39,613 bases of DNA from Hydnum rufescens UP504 (GCA_014904985.1 MU129051.1:1-39613), one strand, 5' to 3'; shown: positions 21,346 through 32,800, numbered from the stretch's first letter. The notes: generated from the sequence alone by a model not told the origin. Numbers and translations are program-made.

Positions 21346-21990
21346 AGTAGGACAAAGCTTGAGGACACTAGAACAATGAGCACTATCACAATGTGACAAT
21401 GCAATGTGTTACAAGCCAGTTACACACTTGAAGAGTCAGGAAATGTGTACCACAGCTAGCTGCAGTGACCCACTTCACCAAGCACCAAGGATGATGATGT
21501 TTTGAAGGTACTGAAAAATGAGTACTATTTCAATGTGATTGTATGGCGTTTTATCAGATGTCAGACTTCTGTAGCCCAACAACTTGGGAAATCATTGAGC
21601 TCAAGGGGAGAGGGGAATGGGGTGCTAGTTTAGCTTACCTTGGTGGTGGCAAGACATGAGACAGAATGAAGAAAAAATACAGTAACAAGAGCCAGGAAAT
21701 GAGTGCCACAGCAAACTGCAGCAGCCCACTTCACTAAGCACTGAGGACAATGATGTCTTGAAGGTACTAAAAAATGAGTACTATCACAATGTGATGGTAC
21801 AGCATTTTATCAGACATCAGGACAATGCCTTGAAGATACTGAAAAACAAATAGTATCACAATGTGATGGTACCACATTTTATCAGATGACTGCCTTCTGC
21901 ACAATGGAAACCATTGAGCTCAGGGAGGATGGGATCTAGTGCACTGTCCAGCTTACCTTAATGGTGGAAAGATGTGAGATAGAAGACAAA
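21346..21990. repeat. Degenerate tandem repeats, gene-free
   Basis: Recurring words ACTATCACAATGTGA, GCATTTTATCAGA and CATTGAGCTCA show two to three decayed copies of a further unit. AGCTTACCTT occurs at about 21,638 and 21,950 and would be a GTAAGCT donor on the minus strand. These could be 5' exons or introns of the KDZ copy 2 transcript. Confidence 0.55.
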
Positions 21991-22149
21991 AGGCAGCAAC
22001 ATCCAGCACCTTGTCTTGCCACTGAAGATGTATTTATTATACAAGATTATACAGACATGTACAAATATGAGTGTAGTTCACCATGAAACCAATCAAGTGA
22101 ACAGCATGATGATTACTATGTGTTATATGAGGGAAATATGGTAGTGATG

Positions 22150-22275
22150 AGTGAGGAAGACAAGACAAAGACAAAGACAAAGAGGGTGGGGACAAAGAGG
22201 GGGTGAGGACAAAGATGAGATGAAGACAAAGATCAAGATGAAGATGAAGATGAAGAGGAAATGATGACAAGGCAA
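22150..22275. repeat. Purine-rich GA/GACAAAG low-complexity tract
   Basis: Repeated GACAAAGA and GATGAAGAT words on the plus strand. Any open frame here is compositional. Confidence 0.8.
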
Positions 22276-22314
22276 GGAGGCTATGGTGATGATGATGACA
22301 GGAAGGGATGTGAT

Positions 22315-23232
22315 TTATCTCTCATAATAGGGCTCCCAGAATCTAGAATCGAGATAGTGTTTGCAACCATTGGAGTTGTTGCCAAACCAATTATAGAGGA
22401 TAGGTTCACTCAAAGAACCTGCTGATACAATAGGTTTGCTCAAAGAACCTGCTGATGAATCGATGCAAGGATGCTTGGGAGAACATTCATTCCCTGAACA
22501 CTCTGTGGCACTTGTCATCAAGGTTGTGGGAATGGTTTTGGATGGCACAGAGATTGCTGGCCAGTGAAAGAAGTGCCTTGGAAACTGGGTAGGAACCACT
22601 GTACTGGCCATCACCTTGGGACATGGATTGGCATCCCAGTCTGCTGTGATTCTCATGATGAGCTCCCAATCCTTCTTGGAGGGCCAAAAACCCTTCCACC
22701 ACTGGGGCACAAGACCTGCTGATGAATATGTGCATTTGTCGAACATTGTAAAGCTTACCCAAGACATTAATCGATCAGGGAAACTTCAGAACCCTATAAG
22801 AGGTTGAATCAATTGTTGAACAATATACATATAGTGATAAACACACATACCAGCTGACTTGAGGGCAACTTCATTGCAAAACACTGCCTTTACCAGTGTC
22901 ATACAAATACCCGTCTTGTCATGGTTCTTGTGATCGCCCACAAGAGTCTTCGAAATGCGCTCACTGTCTTTGTCAGGAACCCAGAATGCAAGGCTCATGG
23001 TGTTATAATCTGATGCACAATGAAGTGTGACAACATGGAGCCTGACAACACTACACCACATGATAAACTGACCTAGGCCTCTTGAAATCATGGTTTTCAG
23101 ATCATCCACACCCGAAAGGATGTCATTGATGAAGGTGTCACTTTTGGGATGGTTGGGGATCTTTGTGATAAGAAAGTAGTCATGCAAGTCCTGGGATGGG
23201 GTGACCTTGAAGAGCTTTTGTTTTGGTGCCAT
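22315..23232 (-). pseudogene. Two-exon gene of unknown function with one premature TGA
   Basis: Exon 1 runs from ATG at 23,232 to 22,851 and begins MAPKQKLFKVTPSQ. Its middle reads LGQFIMWCSVVRLHVV and FWVPDKDSERISKTL. A 57-nt intron (22,850-22,794; donor GTATGT, acceptor TTATAG) keeps the frame. Exon 2 continues with an in-frame TGA at 22,786-22,788 (fits a former CGA). It then reads MSWVSFTMFDKCTY, LVPQWWKGFWPSKKDWE and a Ser/Pro-rich tail to 22,315. The product would be about 290 residues. I recognise no domain. It lies upstream of KDZ copy 2 on the same strand, so it may be a passenger gene or a host gene. Confidence 0.55.
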
Positions 23233-23259
23233 GAATGAGAGATGCAACAATGGTGGTTA

Positions 23260-24600
23260 GAACCTCCAGAGAGTGACACTGTCCAATGCGAGTTCATTTG
23301 AGCTTGTTGTGAAGTCCAAGAGCGAGCTGAAGCTCACACTCAACCTTCAACACAAAGCCTTGATAATTTTGAGGAACTGGGAATACAGGTAGCAGAGCAA
23401 GCTCATGCACCTGTAGTCACTATATCTTGAGGAGCCTGGAAACCTCTATGCAAAACAAAAGTTTGTGGCAAAGTTCCTCAAGTCAGATTTGGTGCTGGCA
23501 CTTTCAGAAAATTGCAAAACAAAATACTATTCCTCACCAGGTTATTGCCATGAAGTGAATAATTGGAAAAATTAGTCATCTTCCTCTGCTCTGATGGGGC
23601 TGAAACTTGGTAGGTACATAGAAAATAACTATATCTACATATTTGAAAAATTATGAAGGATTCTATCCAAAAATGAGGGAGAAATGAGGGATCTGCATTG
23701 AGGTCCCATTTTGCTTTGGAAAATTCCTTCACCTAGTTATATTGTACTTGTGTCAAGCAGATCTATTGCTGTGGCTTCATGGCTGGTCTATGCTCTGCCA
23801 CAAGTGGGGGGTCCTGAGTATGTGGCCAGTCTAATTTTGTTCACACATCATAAAACCATTCCTCACATGACAGCAGATGTCAACAAGAATTGATGGCACT
23901 GTGAGGGAAACAGCAATAACCTGGTGGCAGCAACAGACCCAGTAAGGAATAGTATGTGAAAAGGTCATTAAAAGATGGCACCTCTAGCTGTTCTTCAGCC
24001 CTATCAGAGCAGAGGAATGTGATTAAACACTTTTAAATTATGGAAAGGGGTAATTCAGTAGTCTCATCAGACCCAGTTGCCAGACACCTAGAAGTCACAC
24101 ACTTGGCCATAACTTCTTTAATTCTTGGCATTTTTGCGTAAAATTGGGGCCAGCAGCATTGTCTCAATTAGATGCATTGGTCAGTCAATGATGAAGAAAA
24201 TTCATGAAGAAATGGCTGTAAAATCCTTCCAAGAAGGCAATATTAATATTTGAATTGCTCAATTTCTAGGCTCCTTGCATCACATAGTCATTCCTCAATT
24301 GATAGTTAATCCTCTGAGCACTCTAAGTAATCTACTTGCTTCTTGTGGCCATAGAATTCCCAATATGGGAAGTTGGGATTTCTTGGTACATATTCTGGAG
24401 ATTGGGCAAGGTCTTGTCACCCAGTTGACATGGATTCCTCACAATTCTTCAGAATCCTCACCAATCATGTAAATATTTTGGAATATCCGAGCCATGATTC
24501 CAACCTACCAGTATGTGAAAAGTGCAGTCTGGAGTATGGCTGGTGCTACAGTTCAATTAAACAAAGTGTCTGTCCATAATTTTTTTTTCAATCAGTCTAA
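23260..24600. other. Gene-free interval
   Basis: No convincing frame, repeat or structural RNA seen. AT-rich, CpG-poor and probably old decayed transposon DNA. 23,260-23,420 could be 5' untranslated sequence of the unknown gene at 23,232. Confidence 0.5.
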
Positions 24601-24624
24601 CCAAATGAATAGTATGACAATGAA

Positions 24625-25271
24625 TCACAGTGTTTCTAAGATCTGTTTAAGATGGTCCTTCATGTCTTCAAGTTTTGTTTTGGCCTCGTTCTTCCACCAC
24701 AGAGCCACCCAAAGTTCCTTGTCCTTTTCCACCAATTGTCTTTCAAGTACCACAATGTAATCCTCGAGTTCTTGACATCCCAGGCAGTGACTCTGCATGG
24801 GAGTTGATACTGAGACTGTGTCCTGCCTAGATAATCCTGATCCCGCAGATAGATGCTGAGCAGAGGATTGTTGTAGGGTGGGTGTGTGTGGATGAATGAC
24901 AGGGGATTCCTGGTTTTGAGGAGGTGGGGTCCTTGGAATGAAGAGGTGAAGATCCTCATCTGACCATCCTGGTTGACATGAATGTAAATATGACTAGATG
25001 TAAAAACAATGGATTCTTTACTCCAAAATTTGCATGATTGTTTAGGTGCTTCACAAAAATAATACCCCTTGCCCTGCAATTGCTCTTGAGTTGAGTAGCG
25101 ATGAAGAGCTAATAGTAAAATTAGTACTTTGGAAGACAAAGTACAACAGTGATAACAGGTGCACCCAAAAGACTTATGGGTATACAGCTGATCCATGCAA
25201 TGGCAGACTAGTCTGCCTTCAATGTAGCATAATTCATTGGATCTCCACATTGATGGCATAGTGTTCCTCAT
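24625..25271 (-). CDS. GRF-type zinc finger protein with C-terminal coiled coil
   Basis: Minus-strand exon 1 (25,271 to 25,022) reads CTCYHCC and then GKGYYFCEAPKQSCKFW. A 53-nt intron (25,021-24,969; donor GTAAAG, acceptor AACCAG) joins it to RWSDEDLHLFIPRTPPPQ. Together these give FYxC...SCxFWxWxDE, the end of a GRF zinc finger, a small nucleic-acid-binding domain common in fungal and transposon-linked proteins. A Ser/Gln/Pro-rich linker follows, then CQELEDYIVVLERQLVEKDK, a coiled coil, to TGA at 24,625-24,627. The N-terminal part of the finger is less clear and may hold a frame change near 25,110. The start codon is a guess. Splicing restores the finger residues, which is the best support for the model. 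Confidence 0.55.
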
Positions 25272-25696
25272 TCATGGAATCAAATCTGGTGAAAATGAAA
25301 TGAAGGCTTCCACCAATGTGATGATTGTGGGCCTTGCCAAAAGCACGGCCAGCGGTCTTGCTGCCTCCAATGTGGATGTGTCCCATGCAACGACTGCCAA
25401 TCCTATTGATGTGAGTAGGAGTGGCAGTCTTGCTGCCTCAAGTTCAACATTGGAGATGCTGGCAATGACTTCTCACTCTGTCACTAGCAGAGAGGGAAAT
25501 CTTGCCTCGTCAAGCTCTGCAAATGGCATCTTGGCGTTATAGAAGAAGGGTTAGGAGCTCTGATGACTGTCAAATCAAAATCTGGTTCAGCCAGTGTGTA
25601 GATAGGAGACTGTGTTTCTGTTTATTCAAATGGGTTGGTTCGCTTCGATGGTTGATCACTCTCTGCAAGATATGTATGTGTTTATTGGAGAATGGA
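25272..25696. other. Ser/Ala-rich plus-strand frame, probably non-coding
   Basis: A plus-strand frame (25,237-25,542) encodes ASGLAASNVDVSHATTAN and a similar GSLAASSSTLEML repeat. It overlaps the start of the GRF gene on the other strand. It lacks a domain, so I do not call a gene. Confidence 0.3.
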
Positions 25697-25733
25697 ATGT
25701 GATATGGACTAGCAATAGTCAATGATATATCGT

Positions 25734-25820
25734 AGATGCTTATAGAAAGGCTTATATGTGGAGGATGCTTATAGGAAGGCTTATACGTCTGGGATGCTTG
25801 TGGAAAGGCTTATACGTTTT
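25734..25820. repeat. Three tandem copies of a ~30-bp unit
   Basis: GATGCTTATAGAAAGGCTTA, GATGCTTATAGGAAGGCTTA and GATGCTTGTGGAAAGGCTTA occur in succession at a period of about 30 bp. Confidence 0.9.
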
Positions 25821-26550
25821 CGTGTTGTGTTTGTTTGTTTACTGATATTTGTGTGTCCTTGTTTACGTCCTCCTAGTCAAAATGCGGATATCTGTGGGCT
25901 ATAGAATGGTCAGCGCTTGGTTAGTTTGGTTAGTATGCTTCAATCTTCTTTCCTGACTCGTATTTCATTATGCTTACCTTTTCCTTGGATGTCCAGCAAC
26001 TCTAACCTTAGGTTCTGCAACTATCCTTGGCTTCAGTATTTCGTGTAGATGGCTTCCAGTAGCTTGGTCTCAACAACCTTGAAGATGACTTAGCTCCAGA
26101 TGGCTTTAGATAGACAGTTCTTTAGATATTAAGCAGAATGGTAGACAGTAGTTGACAGTGGTTGATTTCCAGAGTGAGGAGATGGGGGGAACAAGAAAAT
26201 CTGCTAGCTTATATACCTATCTGAAGGTGGCTGTGCATGGAGCAAGAACAAAAGAGTAATAAAGCTATGAGATCATAGTGATGTCATGGGGGAGTCATAG
26301 TGGAGTAGAACAAAAGAGTAATAAAGAAATGATGTCATAATGCGGTCATAGCTGAGTCATCCATAGAGTGTGATGTCATAGTGAAGTCATAGTGATGTCA
26401 TTCATAAAGAGAACAAAAGGATTCATAAAGGGAATGATGTCACTAATTTGCTGAGCTTGTGGAGTGGTTGGAGCATGATGTCACTGATCTTGTGATGTGT
26501 TTTGGGGCTCATGGGAAGCAAAATTAAAGGACATCTCCAGGTTCTGGAGA
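25821..26550. other. Gene-free, CpG-retaining repeat DNA
   Basis: A TATA-like CTTATATACC lies near 26,208. Downstream, GAACAAAAGAGTAATAAAG is present twice (about 26,245 and 26,308), and GATGTCATAGTG-type words recur up to 26,480. The promoter-like TATA in a coding-free stretch could mean a decayed LTR, but no TG...CA ends with a target duplication were found. Confidence 0.4.
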
Positions 26551-26554
26551 TTAA

Positions 26555-26641
26555 TCTGAGCATAGTCCAGTGGTTAAGGTGTTTTTGTTACTGGTTAATA
26601 AAAGGAACAAGTGCATGGTGTGGGATTCGATGCAGAGACAG
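26555..26641 (+). repeat. tRNA-derived head, SINE-like
   Basis: TAGTCCAGTGG at 26,563-26,573 fits the pol III A box in full. GGATTCGATGC at 26,623-26,633 fits the B box with one mismatch. The spacing of about 60 bp is long but acceptable. No complete cloverleaf is visible. The 160-bp tandem units follow immediately, so the head may belong to one composite repeat. Confidence 0.4.
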
Positions 26642-27110
26642 CAGTTTGTATCCGTAATAGGCGTGCTTGGTATCATTCGATGCGGAGTTTTAACAGCTTT
26701 CTGGGCGCGGTGGTTCCGAGCAGATCCGGTGTAAACTGACGGAGAAATTCGTTTTTTACTGATGGGTGTTGATTCTGATAGTAATATCATTCTGTAGAGT
26801 TCAGTTTTAATCTGTTCTTCGCGTGCTCAGTACTGTTGGATGCGGATTTCTTATATCTTTCTAGGCGCGGTTGTTCCGAGAGGATTGAATGCGAACTGAC
26901 GGAGGTATTCGTTTTTACTGGAAATCCTGGATTTTAATAATAAAATTGGCCTGGAGAGTGCAGTTTTGATCCGTTCAACTTGTGTTTGGTACCATTCGAA
27001 AGGTGTGAATCGTAGCTTTCTAAGCGTTATATGGGTGTACCTCTCCGATCAAAACTGACGGAGTTATAAAACGAATTTGGTTTCTGTGCGTAGCTGTAAT
27101 TAATCTCATA
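26642..27110. repeat. Three tandem copies of a ~160-bp CpG-bearing unit
   Basis: Copies start at about 26,642, 26,802 and 26,961. Each has CAGTTTTGATCCGTT, then GGATGCGGA-like sequence, CTTTCTAGGCGCGGTTGTTCC and AACTGACGGAG followed by ATTCGTTTTT. Divergence is moderate. CpG sites are kept, while the sequence on both sides is CpG-poor. Confidence 0.85.
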
Positions 27111-27227
27111 ATCGGTCATGTGATCGTCCAATGGCTGGAAGTTGTGTAATTTCGCATTTTCTGATACTGGATGTTTTTATCTTCCACAGTGTCTGACTCC
27201 ACTGCTCATGCTGGCAGAGAGGGATGT

Positions 27228-30200
27228 CTGCCTATGGAAGATAAGATACCTTTGACTTGGGATGAAAAAGGAGAGGTCATCCAGTACCCTGTTGGTCATC
27301 ACAATGCAGTTGTGCCATTCCCTCATCATGTAGTCTGGGTCTTTCGCATGATGCTGTGGCTCAGAAGTTCAGTGAGTTTTATCTCTGATTATTAAAATAT
27401 CAAGTATTGATCCCAATGTCTCATATGTGCATTTTGTAGAAGCACTGTCGAAGGTGACCCATATCTACAATATATCAGAATGGCCACTGGTGTACACCAA
27501 TTCGCTGCAGCATTTTCAGTTTTTGGGACATTGGCATGGCACCCAAGACATTTACAATGAGGCAGGTGATGCTCCTCAGCCTAGTACCTGACCTGGCCCC
27601 CTCATTTCTCCCACTGACTTCACAACCATCCCCCATATGTTCAACAAATCGGCCCATGGTATGCGTATATCCCACATTCCCACTTTGATCCACCTATGTT
27701 GGTTGTCTATAGCATCATTGGCCATTGATCTTACCTGGAGCTGAACTACATTTCCCAATGCCAGAAATTCTTCCAAAGATCAGAGACAGTTTATGAGGGA
27801 TGGAAGAGTATTGCCACTGATTGGCTAAACAGTGCCAGTCGCCCCAGAACCCCTGTGAAGCCTGATTGGATGAAAGATCAATCTATGCCAAATGCCTTCA
27901 CATCCATCATTGATCAACCCCAGCCTCAATCACATGTCACATCACTCCTCTTCTTTGCATATGAGTGCAATGGTTATGCTTCTTACCTCATGCATTGCTG
28001 TATTGATCGCCTTGTTGCACTATGTGAGGTTCCACATCCTACATTTGGTGTTGATGACCAAGTTGTTGGTGCTGTCTTCAAGGATCCTCTTGGCTCTGAG
28101 GAGGTAAAATGGCACAATGAGCTTGTAGGAAGGGGCACTCCAGTTTGGGTAGTGTGGGAATTATGGACTCATCAGGATATGTTCCCTGACCAACATGGCC
28201 CAGAAGATATTGCTTCAGCTCAGACATGTGTGGATCAAGCCAAAAGGTCAGCTAAGTCATTGATCCACCACCATATTCATCTCCAAGTCCCAGTCACTCA
28301 CGTGGAGCATCCAGTCCTGTGGCAGATGCTCCCTCAAGCTTATTATGAGGGGGATAGGGATGAACCATTCATCCAGTCCATTTGGGATTCATTTCTCTTT
28401 TCAGGATCTATGGGGACCCCTTACCTCATGAAAGTTCAGCTGGATGACCTTCGTACAGTCTTCAGTCCTGGGGTTTTCCCCAAGCCTTCCGCTCCTGTTA
28501 TTTCTCCACCTTCTGCCCCTCTGGCCCCTGAGATCATGATGGGTGATCCATCTCAGTTGAATTTTCCTTCTGCCACTCTGGCACCAGAGATCAACATGGA
28601 TGATCCACATCATTGGAATTCAGATGAAGAAGAAGATGAGGATGACTATGATGACAGGTATGGTGGAGCCAGGGCCAGACGAAGGATAAAGGCTCAAATT
28701 GCAGCTGCCCCCACAAATGCATTGTTTCAGGAGGCTTTTGAAACTGACCATGACTTTTGGGAGCATGTCAAAAAAAGGAAGAAAGAGGATGTGGCAATTG
28801 CGAAGCAGTGTGCAGCAGCCCAGGCACTTATGGATGCTGCATATGGCAGGGACATTGAAGCACAACTCTCACTGCAGAAAGCACTGAGAGATGCTAAAGG
28901 AAAAAAAGATCCACACAATGCTTGAGGGAAACCAGCAAAAACTCCTTTCAATATTTATCTTCTCGACCATTATGATCATGCCCAAATTAAGCCTCCTCAC
29001 CCTCACCATCCTGTTGCTTCAAAGTCTGCCCCTACCCCTGCCCCTGTCTCTATCAAGCCATCAACTTCTGCCTCTGCTGTTCCCTCTGCCTCTGTTGTTC
29101 CCTCTGCCACTTCCCCCATGCCCTCTACTCCCACTGAAATCCCTCCCTCCATCAAGAGCCCCATCATGGCCCCCACTTCTCTGCCCCCTACTCCTGCTGA
29201 AATCCCCCCTTCCACCAACACCAAGAGCCCTGTCGTGGGCCCCACTTCCCCTCTGCCCCCTAATCCCACTGCAATCCCACCCTCCACCAAGAGCCCCACC
29301 TCTGCTGCACCCCCTGCACATGAACTGCAGTCTCGAGCCTCTTCTGAGATCTCAGATGTCACAAGCCTTGCACTAGATGAACAGGAGGCCTTTCCTCTGA
29401 GGCCTTTGCCCATACCTCGAACCTTGGCTACTTCAGCAGTTCAATATAGTGCTCTGAACTTGCCCAGTAAGTCAAAAGAGATTGAAGGCTCTGGTGCTCT
29501 TGCGAAGCAGACTAAATACCACCCCTCTGATCATGAATGTGAATGGGATGAGCAGGAATGCTGTGAATGGGAACAACGTGACCATGATGAATGAGAATGC
29601 CATGACTGGGAATGATGTGATTGGGATGAGCAAGAATGGCAAGACCAGGAATGACATGATCAGGATGAGCAAGATCGATGTGAGTGAGAGCATGAGCAGC
29701 GACAGATGAGGGAGTATGGCTGTGACCAGGTGGCACAAAGACTGGAGTGGGAGCCTCCTGCTGATCATTCTCGTGAGCATGGGCAAGGCCAGGTGCATAT
29801 GTCATATGATGACTCGATGTGATTTGGAGTCGCTGGGTCTAGTCAGTATCCAGCAGGGGCCTATGCTACAGCAATGCCCCAACCTCCAACTGGACCATGG
29901 TCTTCACACCCCGCAGGCCCTCCTGCATCAGCCTATGGTTGACAGCCTCCTATGGAACCACGTTCAGGTTGTCTGACTATTTCCTCTTCTGCTCCTCCCA
30001 TCCCTCCAGCCCCTCCTCTTGTTGCATCAGTTATTGCACCTCATCCCAATGCTGTTCCTCTTAAGTCCTGGCATTGCATTGACATCAGTCCAATTAGTGA
30101 ATTTGACTGGGATGTAGAGTGGGTACTCTGGCTTTGTCAATGGGAGGTTCTTGCTGCTCGCAAGAGCAAGAGCAAGCCCACTTGGCACAAGGGTGCTCCC

Positions 30201-30881
30201 TATCACATCTTCCTGATGTTCAAGGCAGAGGGCAGGCACAATGCCTGTCAGGAGTACCTCAGGAATGAGCAGAGCCAATATTTGCTGACAGGTGTGGAGG
30301 ATTACATCTGGGAGAAACCACTTCAAAATTTTGTTGGTGTTGTGGACATCTTTTACATCAATCACATGTATGCCCATGCCTCCTCAGAGGAAGAAGTCTC
30401 TCAACTCCTTGCTGTTGGCCCCCCCACTTTGAACAGAGAAAGTTCACTAGGTCAGATCATACTGGACTATGAATGGTATCCCCCTATTCCTGTCAATAAA
30501 AATGCCCTGGTCCCTTGGAAGATGGATGTCACTGATATTTTGGCATCCTGGTATAGTGCTCATCTCACTGCAGCACCTGCTGGTTCTGTGACCTGTTGGA
30601 TGTGGCATCTGGAGATGATGATTCTGGCTCACACCAATGGAATGGCTATTGAAAACCTGGTGAAGTCACACTTCCAGGAGCCAATCTGGCAGACTACTGG
30701 CAGCACAATGGTGGCTGACCTTCATTGGATCACCAAGTGGAAACAGGCAGACATTCACAAGGAGGGGTCACAACTCAAGACCCAAGATGCAAGTGAGGAG
30801 ATGTTTGGGCAAATGAAAGGGAATGCAATTTGGAGAGTGATACTAGACTTGACCTTGGAGCAGCCATGGTATCCTAGCTAA
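27228..30881 (+). pseudogene. Large decayed gene of an unnamed fungal family with seven in-frame TGA
   Basis: Exon 1 ends in MMLWLRSS at 27,371. A 68-nt intron (GTGAGT to TTTGTAG, 27,372-27,439) leads to SKVTHIYNISEWPLVYTNSLQ. After a TGA near 27,588 and a frameshift near 27,730, one frame runs from about 27,740 to TAA at 30,879-30,881. It holds HCCIDRLV, FGVDDQVVGA, an acidic tract (28,625-28,660) and a tandem Pro/Ser/Thr segment (29,118-29,310, TEIPPS-like repeats). An Asp/Glu/Trp/Gln-rich tract and a C-terminal region with WHKGAPYHIFLMF and EDYIWEKPLQNF follow. In this frame the stops at 28,923, 29,592, 29,613, 29,652, 29,685, 29,820 and 29,940 are all TGA. The paralogue is at 1-1,255. The function is unknown. 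Confidence 0.65.
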
Positions 30882-30889
30882 AGCATAGT

Positions 30890-31904
30890 GTTCTCCATTG
30901 GGACTTGCTTTCCCTCCTACTCATTCTCACAGTGTTACTTATTGTTATCGTGATTCTTATCAGCTTTGTCCCCATTGTCCATGTCAGTTCCAATCTTGTG
31001 GTCCACACACTTGCCATCTGCAACCTCATGGTGCATCCTTGTCATCCCCATCCCTTTCATCTTTGTCTTTGTCATCTCATTTCTCACCATACTCTCTGCC
31101 ATCATTCCTCCTTATATTCACTCTCTGTTTTGTATTTCTTTTTGTATTCTCATGAATGTAATGCATTTATGATATGATATTTGTTGACTCTAAACTTGGG
31201 GTGTTGAATGTCAAACTCCAAACTCCAAACTCTGAACATCGAACTTTGAACTTTAACTCCAGGTTTTGACGAGGCAACGTGCTCTGTTGCATTGAATCTT
31301 CATGCCCATGCTTACCAACTGCTGCCTGATGACAACTGCACTTAGCACTTGCACCATGTTCACTTCTGTTTTTTTTCAAGCAACAAGAACATGAGTTGAT
31401 GGTCCAGGGAACTTGCTCTGTTGCATTCCCTACCCTCACTCTACTTGCTTAAGAATGACCAGTAAGAGAACTTGAGGATCTGGGCTCAATGATCCAAAAT
31501 CTTATGATGTTCAACACCTAGGTGCATTCTTGGCTCTGTTACAATCAACACAACAAGAGTTGACTGTCTGGGACACAGTTTCTTGTGTCTCCACTTTTGC
31601 TCTATCTCAAGTAACAAGATTGCGAGTTGGGCATCCAAGGAACTTGCTCTGTTGCATTCCCTGCACTCACTCCACTTGCTTAACCATGACAAGTGAGTGC
31701 ACTTACAAGAAATCCAGTCCAATGACAATGTTTAATGCCTATTTGAGTCCACACCATGCCCATTTATGTTCTTCGCACCAACCAGTATCGTATGGGACTC
31801 CAATGATGGTATCTCCCATGGCTGTCCCTATCTACAAGGGTTTTGCAACTTGGTGACATTGGATGGCCTTTTTCTTGGTTGCGCTGATGGACTGCAGTTC
31901 TGCA
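30890..31904. other. Gene-free interval with a diverged direct repeat
   Basis: GGAACTTGCTCTGTTGCATT followed by CCCT.CACTC.ACTTGCTTAA occurs at 31,408-31,452 and 31,640-31,685, and a partial GTGCTCTGTTGCATT at about 31,280. The period is about 235 bp. No coding sequence is supported. Confidence 0.6.
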
Positions 31905-31910
31905 AGGATG

Positions 31911-32030
31911 GTCAGCCTGGTCAGCCATATAGAGGGACCTTAAAAGGAGGGATATATTGATGATTTAGGTAGGCCTAAATGGCTGAAATCAGGTTTGATG
32001 TCAAGTGATGATCAAAAAGCTGTACAGCCA
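31911..32030. repeat. GGTCAGCC-type repeat flanking element 3 on the left
   Basis: CCTGGTCAGCCATATAG, then CTTAAAAGGAGGGATAT and TTTGATGTCAAGTGATGATC. It matches 16,487-16,600 in direct orientation. Confidence 0.55.
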
Positions 32031-32345
32031 AAATACAGTCAATCCATGGCTGTACTAGATTATATATTTATTTATTATTATTATTACTACTATTATTATA
32101 TACATATCATGCTATATACATTATCCCCCCAGGGGGGCATGGTTCCTGCAGGTCACACACCTGCATATACCCACCACACCTGCCACAGCAGGTGGGGTTC
32201 ATATGCCCTGGTCAGGGCCAGTTCCATTTGGCACTCCCTTGAGGGTGCGGGTTTTTGTTTGTGGGGCCTTGTTCACAGTTTTCATTTGTGGTGTGTTATT
32301 CAGCAGGTTTGTGGTTGGGGGTTTATGCAGGTTCTGGTTCAGGAT

Positions 32346-32459
32346 CTAGAGAAATTAAAAACAAAACATTAGTTTAACAGTAATGCAGTGCAAAAAGAGC
32401 AGCTTATGCTGCTCTTTTTGCACCACAAGAGTAAAAAAGAAAAAGAAACAGAAACATAC
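32346..32459 (-). repeat. Intron-like hairpin module 3-L4
   Basis: Donor GTATGT, branch-like CTAAT, acceptor TCTAG. The internal AAAAGAGCAGC hairpin at about 32,388-32,423 is identical in its stem to 2-L4. Confidence 0.7.
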
Positions 32460-32693
32460 CTTGCAGTACCTGACACCTGCTGCAGTGGGTGCGGGGTACT
32501 GGGGCCCTGTACTCCAGCTCGTACATACAGTGGGTTGTATGGGTGGTTTTCATTTGTGGGGGGTTGTTTGTGGGTTTCATTCATGGCACATCATTTGCAG
32601 GTTTTGTTCACAGCCTGTCATTCACAGGTTTCATTTGTGGCATGTCATTCCATGGGTTTATGGTCAGGGGTTCGGGTGGGTTCTGGCCAGGAT

Positions 32694-32800
32694 CTAGAGA
32701 AATAATAGTAGGTTAGTAACAAATGAATGCAATGCAAAAAGCGCAGCATATGCTACTCTTTTTATGCCACAAGAATAAGAAATAAAACAATAAAAAATAC
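32694..32800 (-). repeat. Intron-like hairpin module 3-L3
   Basis: Donor GTATTT (weak), branch CTAAC, acceptor TCTAG. The internal stem (about 32,734-32,767) has unpaired substitutions and appears to be decaying. The exon-side hairpin at about 32,808-32,840 pairs TACCCCACACC with GGTGTGGGGTA. Confidence 0.65.

Noticed and set aside
25697..26540. A second LTR at 25.7-26.5 kb
   Set aside because: A TATA-like site and TG start can be seen, but no matching CA end with a target duplication was found.
29592..29942. TGA read as a sense codon (alternative code or recoding)
   Set aside because: The clustered in-frame TGA codons could suggest recoding, but the same loci carry frameshifts and the TGA sites fit CGA decay. 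No hairpin or tRNA evidence supports recoding.
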